From Leptidea sinapis (taxonomy: Eukaryota; Arthropoda; Insecta; Lepidoptera; Pieridae): a stretch of 64,000 bases of DNA. Where the stretch lies: positions 4,340,001 to 4,404,000 of the forward strand of contig NC_066301.1 in NCBI RefSeq assembly GCF_905404315.1, read 5' to 3'. The translations under genes and the position numbers were made by a program. Shown one piece after another: positions 1-10,107 of the stretch (position 1 is its first letter; every line of letters begins with the position of its first letter). A model generated the notes under the pieces. The model searched no databases and was not told the DNA's origin. It was given only the letters and a program-made list of their open reading frames with translations.

Positions 1-284
1 GTAGAATAACACGACGAATAAATAATTTTAAGGATTTGTTTTGTTATGCCAAAGAAGTATATAACTTCTTGCGTGAATACATAAGTATACACACACTTTT
101 TTTATTTTAGACAGTGGAATTCAATGGAAACTGCCTTTTTGTTTTAGTAAATCAGTAAAATTTATATTTTTATAAGAACTTCTTTCCTATCCGGTGTCCC
201 ACGACACCACATGATTTATTTTAAATTTTTATTATAAACAGTTTGTTATTTTTAAGTTATATTTTTCACTTCACCGGGATTTAA
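1..284. other. AT-rich stretch, no gene seen
   Basis: No coding-like frame is visible. A piece around 35-110 (AAGAAG, then AACTTCTT, then ACATAAGTATACACAC) resembles 44130-44180, so an old dispersed repeat end may lie here. Confidence 0.4.
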
Positions 285-360
285 TTCTGGCGTAAAAGCG
301 CTGAGACGTAGCCCGAGAGGAGCGGGTTCGAGTCCTGCATCGTCCATAAATTTTACTACA
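285..360 (+). repeat. tRNA-derived SINE fragment (S2-like)
   Basis: A tRNA-like segment carries AGCGCTGAGACG, then GAGAGGAGCGGGTTCGAGTC, a good pol III B box at about 325-335, and then a CATCGTCCATAAATTTT junction. The same head and junction recur at 9640-9880 and 57600-57690. The A-box half is decayed and no cloverleaf can be closed, so this is a SINE relic rather than a tRNA gene. Confidence 0.65.
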
Positions 361-1193
361 GTTTAAATTTGTACACCCGTCATATGTTTGACTTCAAATA
401 TTCTTTATAGGTTAAACAAATAAAAGACCATTCTTTCCTGTTGACTCAATATTGAATTACACAAAAGAATTCGCTGAGAAAAGAAGTAATCAAATGAACT
501 CTTATAAACACATAAACTTTAATAGCACTGATTTTCAAAAGCGAATCCACAAAAGTGACAATTATTATGAAATTTCCCCAGCGATATAAAACTTCGGGAG
601 TAGCGGACTTCCCAAAATTAAATCGACCTTTCAGTGCAAATGTTATAAAAGTTCGAATTATTTTTAAGTAAATTAGGCTTGCCTGTAGGGTAGGAATGTA
701 GTATTTTATTGTTAATCTGAGAACTAAACAAGTTAAAACGACAGAACAAAAATACATTAATAATTAAAATAATGGGCATTGTTAGAGCCAAGATCTATTT
801 ATGCTTTGTGATGTTTCTGTGTACTTAATTATTGTAAACATAATAAAACAGTTATTTACTTTCTAAGTTTCATAAATAAAGCGTTTTTCATTTTTATCGA
901 CATCCTATCTTTATAAAATATGGAATAAAAACTAAGATGTGATATAAGAGAGTGAAAGAACAATATTTTTTATTGGATCTTGGCTTTCTTTTGAAAACAG
1001 TATGTGCCGCCGTTTTGGATAATATGAATTGAATAGGATATTTAAAAAAATATTAGAAAGGTGCTACTGAGCCATTAACGATGTTACTGACGACTCAAAT
1101 AAATATATGGGTCTCCGGTTTGCTGTTCAGACGAAATTGCGACACCCAAACTGGCTATCCATAATACTACTTTGTACAATCATTTATTTCAAA
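361..1193. other. Intergenic, nothing recognised
   Basis: AT-rich DNA. The open frame at 446-757 on the minus strand has no domain, is rich in hydrophobic codons expected by chance in AT-rich DNA, and has no convincing splice sites. Confidence 0.5.
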
Positions 1194-1567
1194 CTAGCTG
1201 ACCCGACAGACGTTGTTCTGTATAATATAATAAATAATGTTTTTATATGAATTTGTCAATAATATATCATAACATCAAAAATTACTTAGTAAAATATGCA
1301 CCCAGCTGTCGTAATGAAATTGTTTCACAGCAGAACTGTCAAACGGTGCGTCAATAAATTCTCTCAGAGAAACTATGTATGGACACATCAAAGGAAAAAC
1401 AAATTTGTCGTTTTTATTTAATTTAGCAGCATTTTCATATTTATTCACATTTTAAACCTTCTCTGGACTTTCACAAATAATTCCAGACCTAAATTAGCCA
1501 AATCGGTCCAGCCGTTCTCGAGTTTTAGCGAGACTAACGAACAGCAATTCATTTTTATATATACAGA
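1194..1567 (-). mobile_element. Short non-autonomous Helitron, minus strand
   Basis: Read on the minus strand it starts with TC (TCTGTATATATAAAAATGA) and ends ACAACGTCTGTCGGGTCAGC followed by CTAG. It sits between A and T, the classic Helitron insertion site. The 3' end matches that of the copies at 41417 and 58221. There is no Rep/helicase coding, so it would depend on an autonomous relative. About 374 bp; ends look complete. Confidence 0.8.
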
Positions 1568-1694
1568 TGCTATATTCAAGGAATGTAGTTATGTAATTGC
1601 AATAAATTGAAATTAAGAAATTACTTTAGTGCTGAAAACAATAAATATGAAATAAACGGTGACCAATCAAGCATGATTCGTCATATAATTATGT
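1568..1694. other. Spacer before tandem duplication
   Basis: AT-rich single-copy sequence with no feature seen. Confidence 0.3.
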
Positions 1695-2268
1695 AATTGG
1701 CTAGCTAATATAACAGCTATTAATTGGTCACATATAAAATTGAAAAGTTACTAATATGTAATCAATACTCTGTAAACTAATTTGTTCAGAATATAATTTT
1801 ATTATATTTTTTAGTTATTTATTTATACATACAGTCAAAAACAAAAAAAAAACTTATATGAGACTTTTATATAAAATAATATAATATTGACACACTTTTT
1901 ACACAAATTATCTTGCCCCAAGTTAAGCATATATAGCCTGTGTTGTGGGTTACAAGACAATGATATATTTAATACAATAATTGGCTAGCTAATATAACAG
2001 CTATTAATTGGTCACATATAAAATTGAAAAGTTACTAATATGTAATCAATACTCTGTAAACTAATTTGTTCAGAATATAATTTTATTATATTTTTTAGTT
2101 ATTTATACATACAGTCAAAAACAAAAAAAAACTTATATGAGACTTTTATATATAATAATATATAATAATATAATATTGACACACTTTTTACACAAATTAT
2201 CTTGCCCCAAGTTAAGCATATATAGCCTGTGTTATGGGTTACAAGACAATGATATATTTAATACAATA
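1695..2268. repeat. Direct tandem duplication, two units of about 284 bp
   Basis: The block starting AATTGGCTAGCTAATATAAC at 1695 is repeated from 1979 at very high identity. The differences are a GTG/ATG change in the GTGTTGTGGG text, a 4-bp length difference in the TTAGTTATTTAT run, and an extra TATAATAATA in copy 2. The right third of each unit is the 3' part of a tRNA-SINE (S1), which continues only after copy 2. The duplication therefore happened after the SINE inserted. Confidence 0.92.
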
Positions 2269-2436
2269 TACTTACTTAAACATACATAAATTCATATAAA
2301 CATACATAAATACATTTAAACATCCATGACTCGGAAACAAACATCCATATTCATCATATAAATGCTTGCACCTACCGGGATTCGAACCCGGGACCTCTAG
2401 CTTTGTAGGTAGGATCGCTAACCACTCGGCTATACT
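2161..2436 (-). mobile_element. tRNA-derived SINE, family S1, minus strand
   Basis: On the minus strand it has a tRNA-like head with A-box text GAGTGGTTAGCGATCC and B box GGTTCGAATCCCGG. A body follows with GATGAATATGGATGTTTG and TTTCCGAGTCATGGATG, and the tail is rich in AATAAT. The same element is at 59960-60228. The head lacks a closable acceptor stem, so it is not a working tRNA gene. Confidence 0.85.
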
Positions 2437-2465
2437 ATATACATAAGTAAGCATTTAACCTGTTG

Positions 2466-2790
2466 TAAATCAAATATCTTTATTTAAAATTAAATTTTAC
2501 AATCACTTAATGAAAATTATAAGTTTCCGCTTCCTGGGAAAAGAAATGCCTCACACAACAGTGTATTTAAAATTAACATTAGTTCTAGTAAAGTTAAATA
2601 ATATCTCAAAAAACACCACCTATACTCGTAAAAGCAAGCCCACGCAAAACGTTGGTTATTCCAGATCAGCAATATACTCGTAGATACTCGGTCAGCTAGG
2701 CGTAATTTAAACTCATTGCTAAATGTATTAAAAAATTGGATAAGGACGAGTTGGGTTATAAGGATGGGGTTCACATACTCTCTGTCTGAT
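2466..2790 (-). mobile_element. Possible LINE 3' end, minus strand
   Basis: Read on the minus strand this block ends in AATAAAGATATTTGATTTAC, the style of 3' terminus used by LINEs elsewhere in this window. A minus-strand frame (2517-2774) contains phrases such as RLADRVSTSILLIWNNQRFA but no domain that I can name. Origin as a retrotransposon 3' end is an inference from the terminus only. Confidence 0.35.
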
Positions 2791-2882
2791 TCTTATAACA
2801 AAATATAATGTTGGGGTGCTCAAAAATATGTTTAATACTTTAAGGATTAAGTTATTTTACTAATTTTGAGTAAACTCTAACC

Positions 2883-3011
2883 CCTTATTCGTAATAGTCT
2901 GCTAACTTAAAGCATTGCTAATTCTCACTCTGTCTTCTTCTATTGACCTAAGTCAGAATGACAAAAAACACTCCATAGCGGCTGTTTAAAGTTAGCGGAC
3001 CATTATGAAAA
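2883..3011. mobile_element. Small MITE with about 24-bp inverted ends
   Basis: The left end TTATTCGTAATAGTCTGCTA is mirrored by the right end, which reads TTTTTCATAATGGTCCGCTA on the other strand. About 19 of 24 positions agree, and both then run into CTT and an AAAGC/AAACAGC block. Its short length and lack of coding fit a MITE. Target duplication could not be decided. Confidence 0.55.
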
Positions 3012-3015
3012 AACT

Positions 3016-3086
3016 GACGAGCATAATTTCGATGCAGTTCAAAATTTTTGGAATTTAGAATCCTGATGGCACTGCATTATAATAGA
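3016..3086 (+). repeat. Repeat A fragment
   Basis: GACGAGC, then AGTTCAAAATTTTTGGAA, then AATCCTGATGGCACTGCATT matches the hairpin part of repeat A (compare 9088-9160). Both ends are lost. Confidence 0.7.
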
Positions 3087-3933
3087 ACTTACGATCAGGC
3101 CATGCTTGGTTTTTTTATATAAATATTTTTCTTATAAAAACAGCACACAACGTGCTAACCAGCGGCCATTAATCTCGGTGTTTAAATACTTGTGATAACA
3201 GATAGGTATCTATCTGTTTTCATGGATATCCGTTAAACAATGTACATACAAGACAACATAGAAAATATCTCTGTAGAAAACAACTCAATTGCAAAATGTC
3301 AAATCAATACTTTAAACATATACTTTATCTGCGGCTGCCATTTTTTTTTATAAATAATTACCCCCTGTTATAAATTATTACAATCAGCACTCACTCTCTT
3401 TGTAGATGTTATTTTTATACTATATTTGTTTGTTACATGTATTATTCTATTAATTTATATTGTTTCCAATCACAAAACCTGAATAAATAAATAAGTAGAA
3501 GTTTCAGCAACGTTCTGCGCAACCCTAAAACGTTTCTGTTATCAGAACCCGCACGCTAGCGGTGCAAACTAGCGCCTCATCTATTTTTAGATTCCAATTT
3601 CATGCTCTCAAGAAAAAGCTTACTAAGCTGTAGCTATAAGTATACAGAGGCTCTTGTATATCTATGGTTCAATTTTAACAAGAAATTTTAAATTAATTTT
3701 AACTATGTATACGAATAAAGTTGTTTGAAATCCAAAATTTCCAAACTGAAGAAATTAGACTAATCCAGATGGTTAGGATAATAAAAGGCCTTACCTATGA
3801 AATTGCCGTTCTGCATTACTGGCCATTTAAAATCAAAATAATTTTTGTTTGGCTAAGAATTCTAATTTCAAATTAATTTTATTGTACAGACATGGAATTC
3901 TTTATCCAAAAGTAGTCATTTGTTTATTGATTA
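3087..3933. other. Intergenic, nothing recognised
   Basis: AT-rich DNA with T and A runs. No reading frame, tRNA or inverted repeat stood out. Confidence 0.45.
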
Positions 3934-3972
3934 GTGTTACATTTTCATCGCATTTCAATATTTTTTGTCATC

Positions 3973-4769
3973 ATGGATACGTTAAGAATTCGAGTAATTA
4001 TGGAATATGAGTACCATCGTGGCAGCAATACGGCACAAGCGGTAAGCAGCATCAACGACGTTTACGGAGCTAACACTACAAACAAACGCACCACCTGTTA
4101 TTGGTTTGCGCGCTTTCGTTCTGGAAATTTCGACCTGAAAAATGAACCTCGCGGTCGTCCGAAGACTTTGGTCGACAATGACGGATTAAAGGCGATTGTG
4201 GAAGCTGATGATACACAATCTACGGCTGAATTAACAGCAGCTTTCAACGTTAGCGTCAAAATAATATTGGTCCATTTGCGCCAAATTGGCAAGGTAAAAA
4301 AGCTTGACAAATCGCCAGCGCGAAGTACGCGTCGAGACGTGCCTTGCACTGCTCAACAGACACACAAATGAAGGAATTTTGAACCGCATTGTTACCTCGG
4401 ACGAAAAATGGTTTCGGTTTGATAACCGCAAGCGCTCAGCAAGTTGGTTGGATCCTGATTCAGCACCTAAACAATGCCCTAAACGAAAACTTACCCCTAG
4501 AAAAGTGATGGTCTCTGTGTGGTGGTCTAGCGCCGGTGTGATTCATCACAGCTTTGCTTTCACTGCAACCAGTATTGGTCAATCGCTCGTCTCCACTGCT
4601 CCTGCACGACAACGCGCGACCTCATTCTGCACAGCAGACTGTCTCCAAGTTGCAAGAACTAGGGTTGGAAGCTCTCCGTCATCTGCCCAACTCACCAGAC
4701 CTTGTGCCTACAGACCTTGTTGCCTCCTGTCCGGCTGATTTCTTTAATGGGCAATTGGAATATTTATAG
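3973..4769 (+). pseudogene. Mariner (DD34D) transposase pseudogene
   Basis: This is a broken transposase of the Tc1/mariner family, whose product cuts and pastes DNA at TA sites. The N-terminal frame from ATG 3973 shows the paired helix-turn-helix text: RTTCYWFARFRSGNFDLKNE, then GRPKTLVDNDGLKAIVEAD. A frameshift near 4310 moves to a second frame with CLALLNRHTNEGILNRIVTS, DEKW (first catalytic Asp) and VMVSVWWSSAGVIHHSF. After an apparent deletion of about 35 codons a third frame carries LLLHDNARPH (second Asp) and SPDLVPTD. The spacing from HDN to PTD is 34 residues, so the D-D-34-D pattern is intact. Family proteins are about 345 residues; this copy has at least two frame breaks and loses its C-terminus after about 4770. 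I could not find terminal inverted repeats. Function is surely lost. Confidence 0.92.
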
Positions 4770-4770
4770 A

Positions 4771-5257
4771 TAGGCAAGTATTTGCTTCAATTATAAGAAA
4801 GCTAATTACAAATTTCATGGCCATTTTAGTAAACTGCGTAAATGAAGGCACAGATTATAAATCATCCGATAAGGGTCGTCCCGCGAGTATCCACCAATCA
4901 TACGAGATTCCAATTTCAAATTTATGTCGTGTCAATGTGGCAGCCAATTAAAAACGACTCCTAGCTTACGAAAACTCAACTAGATATTCTATATGTTTTG
5001 ATTATGTTCAATATTCAAAGACGCTTCAGTATATTTTTTTTCTTAAATTTTAAATTCAGTGAGCTTGTATAGATTATGACTTATGTAATGTGTAATGATT
5101 ACATTACACAATTCGAACAATTCGAAAAAGGACTACCGACCTTACCTGACCTAGTGTAAGTCCTCTTTATAAATATAAGAATGAAGAAAGCACTACACTG
5201 CAATGCAATTCACTCGTGGTAGAAATTAAACCTTCAAAAATTTTGGCTCCCAGATGT
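4771..5257. other. Intergenic; one small hairpin
   Basis: No coding. A 9-bp perfect stem, TGTGTAATG with loop ATTA and then CATTACACA, lies near 5090-5112. It is probably fortuitous in AT-rich DNA. Confidence 0.4.
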
Positions 5258-5655
5258 TCAGCACTTGTATATTAATTTTAAGATGTGCATTGTGCATGAA
5301 ACTCTAAACTACATATGAAGTCCTGGTACATGTAGAAGGATGACACATGATTTCAACCGCTTTGAAAGACACTACTATCACCTCTACTATATTTATGTTC
5401 TCCTAGTGTCTATGTAGTAATACTTCGTGCGCATGACGTCAGAATATATTAAGGTATACTCGCGTCATACATAAGAAAAATCTCTTCTTCAACCATGATC
5501 GCCTGGTACCAAAACACTGTATAATGCATTCTATCACACTCTGTCAGCGGTTGAATCCTATACATATTTACCTGCTCATGTCTCTATCGTCTCGCTTTTT
5601 CGTTTCATCGACTTTCAAATCACAACGATTCTAAAGAAGATTTACTTCAAAAATA
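5258..5655 (+). repeat. Dispersed repeat R, copy 1
   Basis: The same text occurs on the minus strand at 25757-26700. Shared blocks run from CAGCACTTG and TTTTAAGATGTGCATTGTG, through GATGACACATGATTT and ATGATCGCCTGGTACCAAAA, to TCGCTTTTTCGTTTCATCGA. No terminal repeats or protein motif were recognised, so the class is unknown. This copy lacks the mariner found in copy 2 and so shows the uninterrupted state at the left junction. Confidence 0.8.
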
Positions 5656-6140
5656 TAAAAGTTCACTGGTATGTCTCTCTATTCCTCTCGTTTCATTTCT
5701 AAGCCGATGTCTGAGCATATATTAAGGAGTCAGGGTATTTTGGACCTTGCCCCCTATTAATACATAGTGTAAACAATCTTAAATCGTAAATGAATAGCTA
5801 TTTAATAAAGGTTTATCATTTCAGGTACATTGATGACTCGCCAACTGATAGCGATGTGTTTAACATCTCTGTAACGTAAGCGCTTGTTTTGTTATCGCTA
5901 GTGCCGGGGAACCCCCGATTCTTTGACTACAAATAACCGGATACGCAATTATGAATACTTGTATTGTACAAATGAGCTGTGACAAATACATACAATGAGA
6001 CTTGTTCAGCATCACAGATAATATTAGGTGGTTGTAATACATTTTATGAAAAAAGATTCGTTTAGTTTTTATAGAATTTATCATACAATAAACAAAACTC
6101 ACTCTAAAGCAAAACTCTGTTTACGTGTCTATTATGTATT
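5656..6140. other. Intergenic, nothing recognised
   Basis: No supported feature. The minus frame 5860-6102 has no recognisable domain. Confidence 0.4.
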
Positions 6141-6161
6141 ACTCTGCCTACACGGCAGAGT
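6141..6161. repeat. Perfect 8-bp hairpin
   Basis: ACTCTGCC, loop TACAC, GGCAGAGT, lying about 40 bp upstream of a THAP-like ATG. It could be a remnant of a transposon end, but this is not shown. Confidence 0.5.
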
Positions 6162-6201
6162 TTTCGTTGTTTCGACCGCACTTTGAATACAACGCCACGC
6201 A

Positions 6202-6288
6202 ATGACAAAGTGTTCAGTGAAGAACTGTCCAAATCACAGCATATTCAAACTTAAAAAGGATGGAGTGTCGTATTTCAGGTTCAAATGA
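6202..6288 (+). pseudogene. THAP zinc-finger N-terminus, broken
   Basis: An ATG opens MTKCSVKNCPN and then SIFKLKKDGVSYFRF before a TGA. This is the start of a THAP domain, a C2CH DNA-binding finger found in P-element-type transposases and in host regulators. Cys4 and Cys9 give the C-x4-C pair, and SYFRF sits where THAP proteins have the FHxFP motif. The next in-frame stretch reads like decayed domain sequence with two stops. The second metal pair (C-x2-H) is not visible. The likely origin is a dead P-like transposon or gene fragment; an exon with an unseen intron is possible but less likely. Confidence 0.5.
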
Positions 6289-6721
6289 ACAAAATTGTTG
6301 AAGTAACTTAACGTTTTCAATCAATTTGCAAAATAATTACATTTCAATTGGTAAAACAAATGTTCAAGCCTCGTGCGTCCGTCTCGCGCGTGACGTAGTG
6401 TTACTTCTAATGAGCGTATTCAATAGACTTTGAAAATTACTGCCACGAAATAAGGTGTTAATTTGAATCAATATTTAAATTTATTCGTATATACAACGCC
6501 GCTCGGACGTTTTTTGACGACGTTTTGATAGGCCATTGGGAGTGTAGTTGTGTATGGTACGTCAATGAGATTTATTTTACTTCTATTATAAAGTGGTGTT
6601 GCAAAAGTATGGGGTTATAGAAAGACAGTGCCTGCCCCCACTGCGTCGCTGATCCCGCATATAGATTTTTTACAAGCTCTGTCGCTACTGAGAAATCTGT
6701 GTATTTAGGTTGTTATTCACA
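6289..6721. other. Region with moderate GC, nothing recognised
   Basis: GC is locally raised around 6370-6410 and 6495-6560. No open frame, splice pair or known repeat was identified. Confidence 0.35.
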
Positions 6722-6945
6722 AGACGTTCAGCTGATGATATGCCATGCCCATTTCAAATGAAGTGCCGCTCAGGAGTCTTGAAAAATCCATAAATTCTGT
6801 GCGGCACCACAATTGCGCTCGTCACCTTGAGACATAAGATGTTAAGTCTCATTTGCCTAGTAATTTCACTTGCAACGGCGCCCTTCAGTCCGTAACACAA
6901 TAATGTTTACACATTACTGCTTCACGGCAGAAATAGGTGCCGTTG
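6722..6945 (-). mobile_element. Repeat A, copy 1, partial
   Basis: Read on the minus strand it carries the GGCGCC-like block, the TTACTAGGCAAATGAGACTT core, the CTCAAGGTGACGAGCGCAAT block and a GTGCCGC/GCGGCAC hairpin. The tail with CCCTTATTTTCATAAAA is lost and the 5' end is cut at the GGTGCC box. Confidence 0.85.
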
Positions 6946-7474
6946 AAGAAGGTAAATATATAGAAAGACAAAGAAAAATAAAACTTATGATTAAAAAATA
7001 AGCAATCGTAAAATATTGTACAGAACTATCTATTCTGATGTAAATATAATGCAATAATTACGCTAACAACTAATTTTAGATTTGCACGAAACACTTAAAT
7101 ATATGTGTAATAAATACAAGTTAATAATTCGGTCACCTTGTGCTATATGTGTACGTGATAGTTTGATGCACGTGTGTGTCTCGCCTAAAACCAGTCGTCC
7201 TTGTCTCACCGCACCTTATAATGCTTTCTAGAGTCTGTTGTTGCCTTATCTATATCAATATTAAAACGGGCAATAAATTCAATCAAATATTTTTATCATT
7301 CCTGCCTCCTGACGCTGTTTTATTATTTTTGATACTCTTGCGTCTTGACCATCAGTGTCCGTACTCGAAGAATAATAATTAGGGAACTCATCAACTATGT
7401 TTTTCCTTATTAATTTACATTTTTTTGACTTACTCATGTTAGACATTTAGAAGTTGACGTTCGTGTATTTTGTT
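6946..7474. other. Intergenic, nothing recognised
   Basis: AT-rich. The frame 7176-7382 on the plus strand has no domain. Confidence 0.4.
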
Positions 7475-7682
7475 GCATCACTTTGCATATATTGTAAATG
7501 AAATGATTTGTAAATTTATTTGAAGATAAGAACCTGTAATACCATTCTGAAAAGAGCAACATTAGAGTTTCTTGCTCGTTCTTCTCTGAGGAAATCTGCC
7601 TTCCGAACGAGCTGTATGAAAAAATTACAAGTTTTATGCAATTTACCTACGAAATAAAACATTTTTGATTTGATTTTGAACT
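7475..7682 (+). mobile_element. LINE 3' UTR (jockey/CR1-like)
   Basis: The block GAGTTTCTTGCTCGTTCTTC, then TCTGAGGAAATCTGCCTTC, ending in repeated TTTGATTTGATTTTGAAC, matches the 3' UTR layout of LINE D copies at 20870-20981 and 57256-57385. No coding remains. Confidence 0.6.
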
Positions 7683-8938
7683 ATTAATAAGAGTCCCGTG
7701 TCTTATTAATAGTCATACTCTGTACTGACAGAGTCAGAGTTTGGAATGAATGCCTTTAATCTTAGTATTACTCCCACTTCTTGTATTGCATGTCCATGGG
7801 TTTTGACATTTAAAAATAATATATAAAAATTTATTTAGAAATAATTTCTTCCAATATTGCTTTAAAATTGGATTTTAAAATCTCGTAGTCTTTAATTCTA
7901 ACGCAAGAACCTCAGTGGGATTTTCTTTTATTTACCTTACTTTTTTCGCCTATTGCGTGCCTGAGCGAGCCACTCCAAATAGTGCCCGAGACTCTGTTGT
8001 CAGCTTATTAATTAACCCCTTACGATGTACTTGCATTTACTGCTCGTGTCACTCTCCCTGCCGAGCCAATTTCGATGAAAACCTGTTAGTGTAGCCTTAT
8101 ATGGTCATTCTAGGAAAGATATAACTACAAATTCCGACAAGCAGTTCAGTTTAGTAGGTTGTACAAAGATTTTCCTGGTTAACTTCCTGCACCTATTGGG
8201 TTAAGGAGATAAGACGACTACGATTTTTTAATTAACTGGCATCTATCGTTGAAATTTTAACAATTCACCTGTTTCGCTTTACGATCTACCAAATACGAAT
8301 ACACAAATAAAAACATTCGCAAGTTGTTCAATACCAGTTATGGTAATATACGAAAATAAAAATCAAGTTTACATATTTCGGGTTTACCGCCGGTTCAGAA
8401 CGCTGTATCGTGTTATATTTTGCCAGAACTTGTTTTGTAGTGCATCTCACCTGCTTAAATCTATAGATTCAACTCGATTCCTTTAGTTATAGGCTTTATA
8501 AGAACCTTGACATTCATTGAAGTGAAACTTATCAGCAGCAAAACGCTATAACTCGCACCTCATCCGAGAAGTTTTGGTCCCTATTCTGTGTGTATAGAGT
8601 GTATAATACTGACCGCAACCAGTATCCGGGTTTCCGTGAGTGACATTTGTTGTTGATATATTGTAATAGTGTGGGTTTGGTTGTTGACAAAAAGTAGCAA
8701 AATGTAAGGATGTTGTGTTTACGCTCGAAACCGGATGCCTAGCGATCACGCGTCCATTTATCATTCTTTTAAGTATCATATTTAGAATACTATCTCATAA
8801 ACTATGCAAAAATTAAATAGTAAAATAAAAATAGAGGTAAATTCCTTTATCAGTTTTTTAATTGATTTATTTTGTAGGTGACATTAAAAATAACAAAGAA
8901 TATGTAGTGAATTCTCTCAAACCTTCTCTCACAATATA
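7683..8938. other. Intergenic, nothing recognised
   Basis: About 1.25 kb without a recognisable repeat or coding-like frame. The minus frame at 8546-8779 has no domain. Confidence 0.4.
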
Positions 8939-9228
8939 CCAGTGGGAGGCTCCTTTGCACAGCACAACGGCGTCTATTTCTGCCTTGAAGCAGTAATGTG
9001 TAAGCATTACTGTGTGTCGGTCTGAAGGGCGCCGTAGCTAGTGAAATTACTGGGCAAATGAGACTTAACATCTTATGTCTCAAGGTGACGAGCGTAGCTG
9101 TAGTACCGCTCAGAATTTTTGGGTTTCAAGAATCCTGAGCGGCACTGCATTGTAATGAGCAGGGCGTATCAATAATCATGAGCTGAACGCACTGCTCGTC
9201 TCGTCCCTTATTTTCATAAAAAAAAAAT
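8939..9228 (+). mobile_element. Repeat A, copy 2, near full length
   Basis: It opens AGTGGGAGGCTCCTTTGCAC and ends CCCTTATTTTCATAAAAAAA, the terminal layout shared by most copies. Two internal hairpins are visible: GCAGTAATG/CATTACTG and a GTGCCGCTCAG-type stem. The A-rich 3' tail suggests spread by a LINE machinery. No protein is encoded. Confidence 0.9.
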
Positions 9229-9503
9229 ACGAATAAAAGGCCTATTACTAGTGATCTGAATTCATTCAATTCAAGAGTAAATTATAAACAGTACGTGTAA
9301 TCAGGTTAGCTAGGGTTAAGGGCCCTCCTTCATTATTTAATAAAATACCAGACAGTACACTAGGACTCACTTAGCACAAATTTAGGAAATTATTTATACT
9401 TGTTTGACAGAGAAGGCTAACTATAGAATAGCAGTTAATATAGGAGATAATGATGAATGGTTCTGCCGAGGCCAACTACAATTCAATAGCTCAACGCTAA
9501 TTT

Positions 9504-9694
9504 TTTTTAATATTTACTAGTTATCAACTGTAAAGTAGATCCTGTAGAGTGTAGATGAAGCCACAACCTAAGAGTTGAACAAAGCATACAAGATTTTATC
9601 AACGATACGTCACTCGAACGGTTTGCTCAGTTGGTAAGAACGCTCGCACGGAACGCGAGAGGTCGCGGGTTCGAGTCTCGCATCGTTTATAATT
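9504..9694 (+). mobile_element. tRNA-SINE S2, first unit of a tandem pair
   Basis: The 5' part is TATCAACTGTAAAGTAGATC, then a tRNA-like head with GGTTTGCTCAGTTGGTAAGA (A box) and GCGGGTTCGAGTCTC (B box), then CATCGTTTATAATTTTT. The tandem partner follows directly at an offset of 191 bp. Confidence 0.85.
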
Positions 9695-9900
9695 TTTTTA
9701 ATATTAACTAGTGATCAACTGTAAAGTAGATCCTGTAGAGTGTAGATGAAGCCACAACCTGAGAGTTGAACAAAGCATACAAGATTTTATCAACGATACG
9801 TCACTCGAACGGTTGGCTCTGTTGGTAAGAGCGCTCGCACGGAACGCGAGAGATCGCGGGTTCGAGTCCCAGATCGTTTATAAAATTTTGTTTTCAAAAT
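9695..9900 (+). mobile_element. tRNA-SINE S2, second unit of the pair
   Basis: Nearly identical to the unit before it (TTGGCTCTGTTGGTAAGAGC, then GCGGGTTCGAGTCCC). It continues into the S2 tail CATAACAAATTG seen near 9958. Its A box is closer to a tRNA consensus than that of the first unit. Confidence 0.85.
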
Positions 9901-10107
9901 TTATTTGTGTAATAAAATTGAGAATAAGAACAGAAGTGAGGGTTATCACTTTATAAACATAACAAATTGTTTTGTTAATATATGATTTAAATGATGGATC
10001 GGAGTTTCTTATCAGTTCTTCTCCCCATGTCAAAGCCCCTTTACAAACTGATGTAACATCATGACGCTTACTAATTGTTGTTGCAATATGTTATGTTATT
10101 GTCACTC
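9901..10107. other. SINE tail and spacer
   Basis: GAAGTGAGGGTTATCACTTT at about 9934 is the distal S2 tail, also seen near 13000, 54270 and 60780. The remainder is unassigned. Confidence 0.5.

Noticed and set aside
446..757. 103-codon open frame, minus strand
   Set aside because: Hydrophobic composition typical of AT-rich chance frames; no domain, repeat or splice signal.
2161..2436. tRNA gene on the minus strand
   Set aside because: The same head with the same non-tRNA body is found at 59960-60228, so it is a SINE.
9504..9900. Two tRNA genes
   Set aside because: A and B boxes are present, but acceptor stems do not close and the sequence belongs to a dispersed SINE family.
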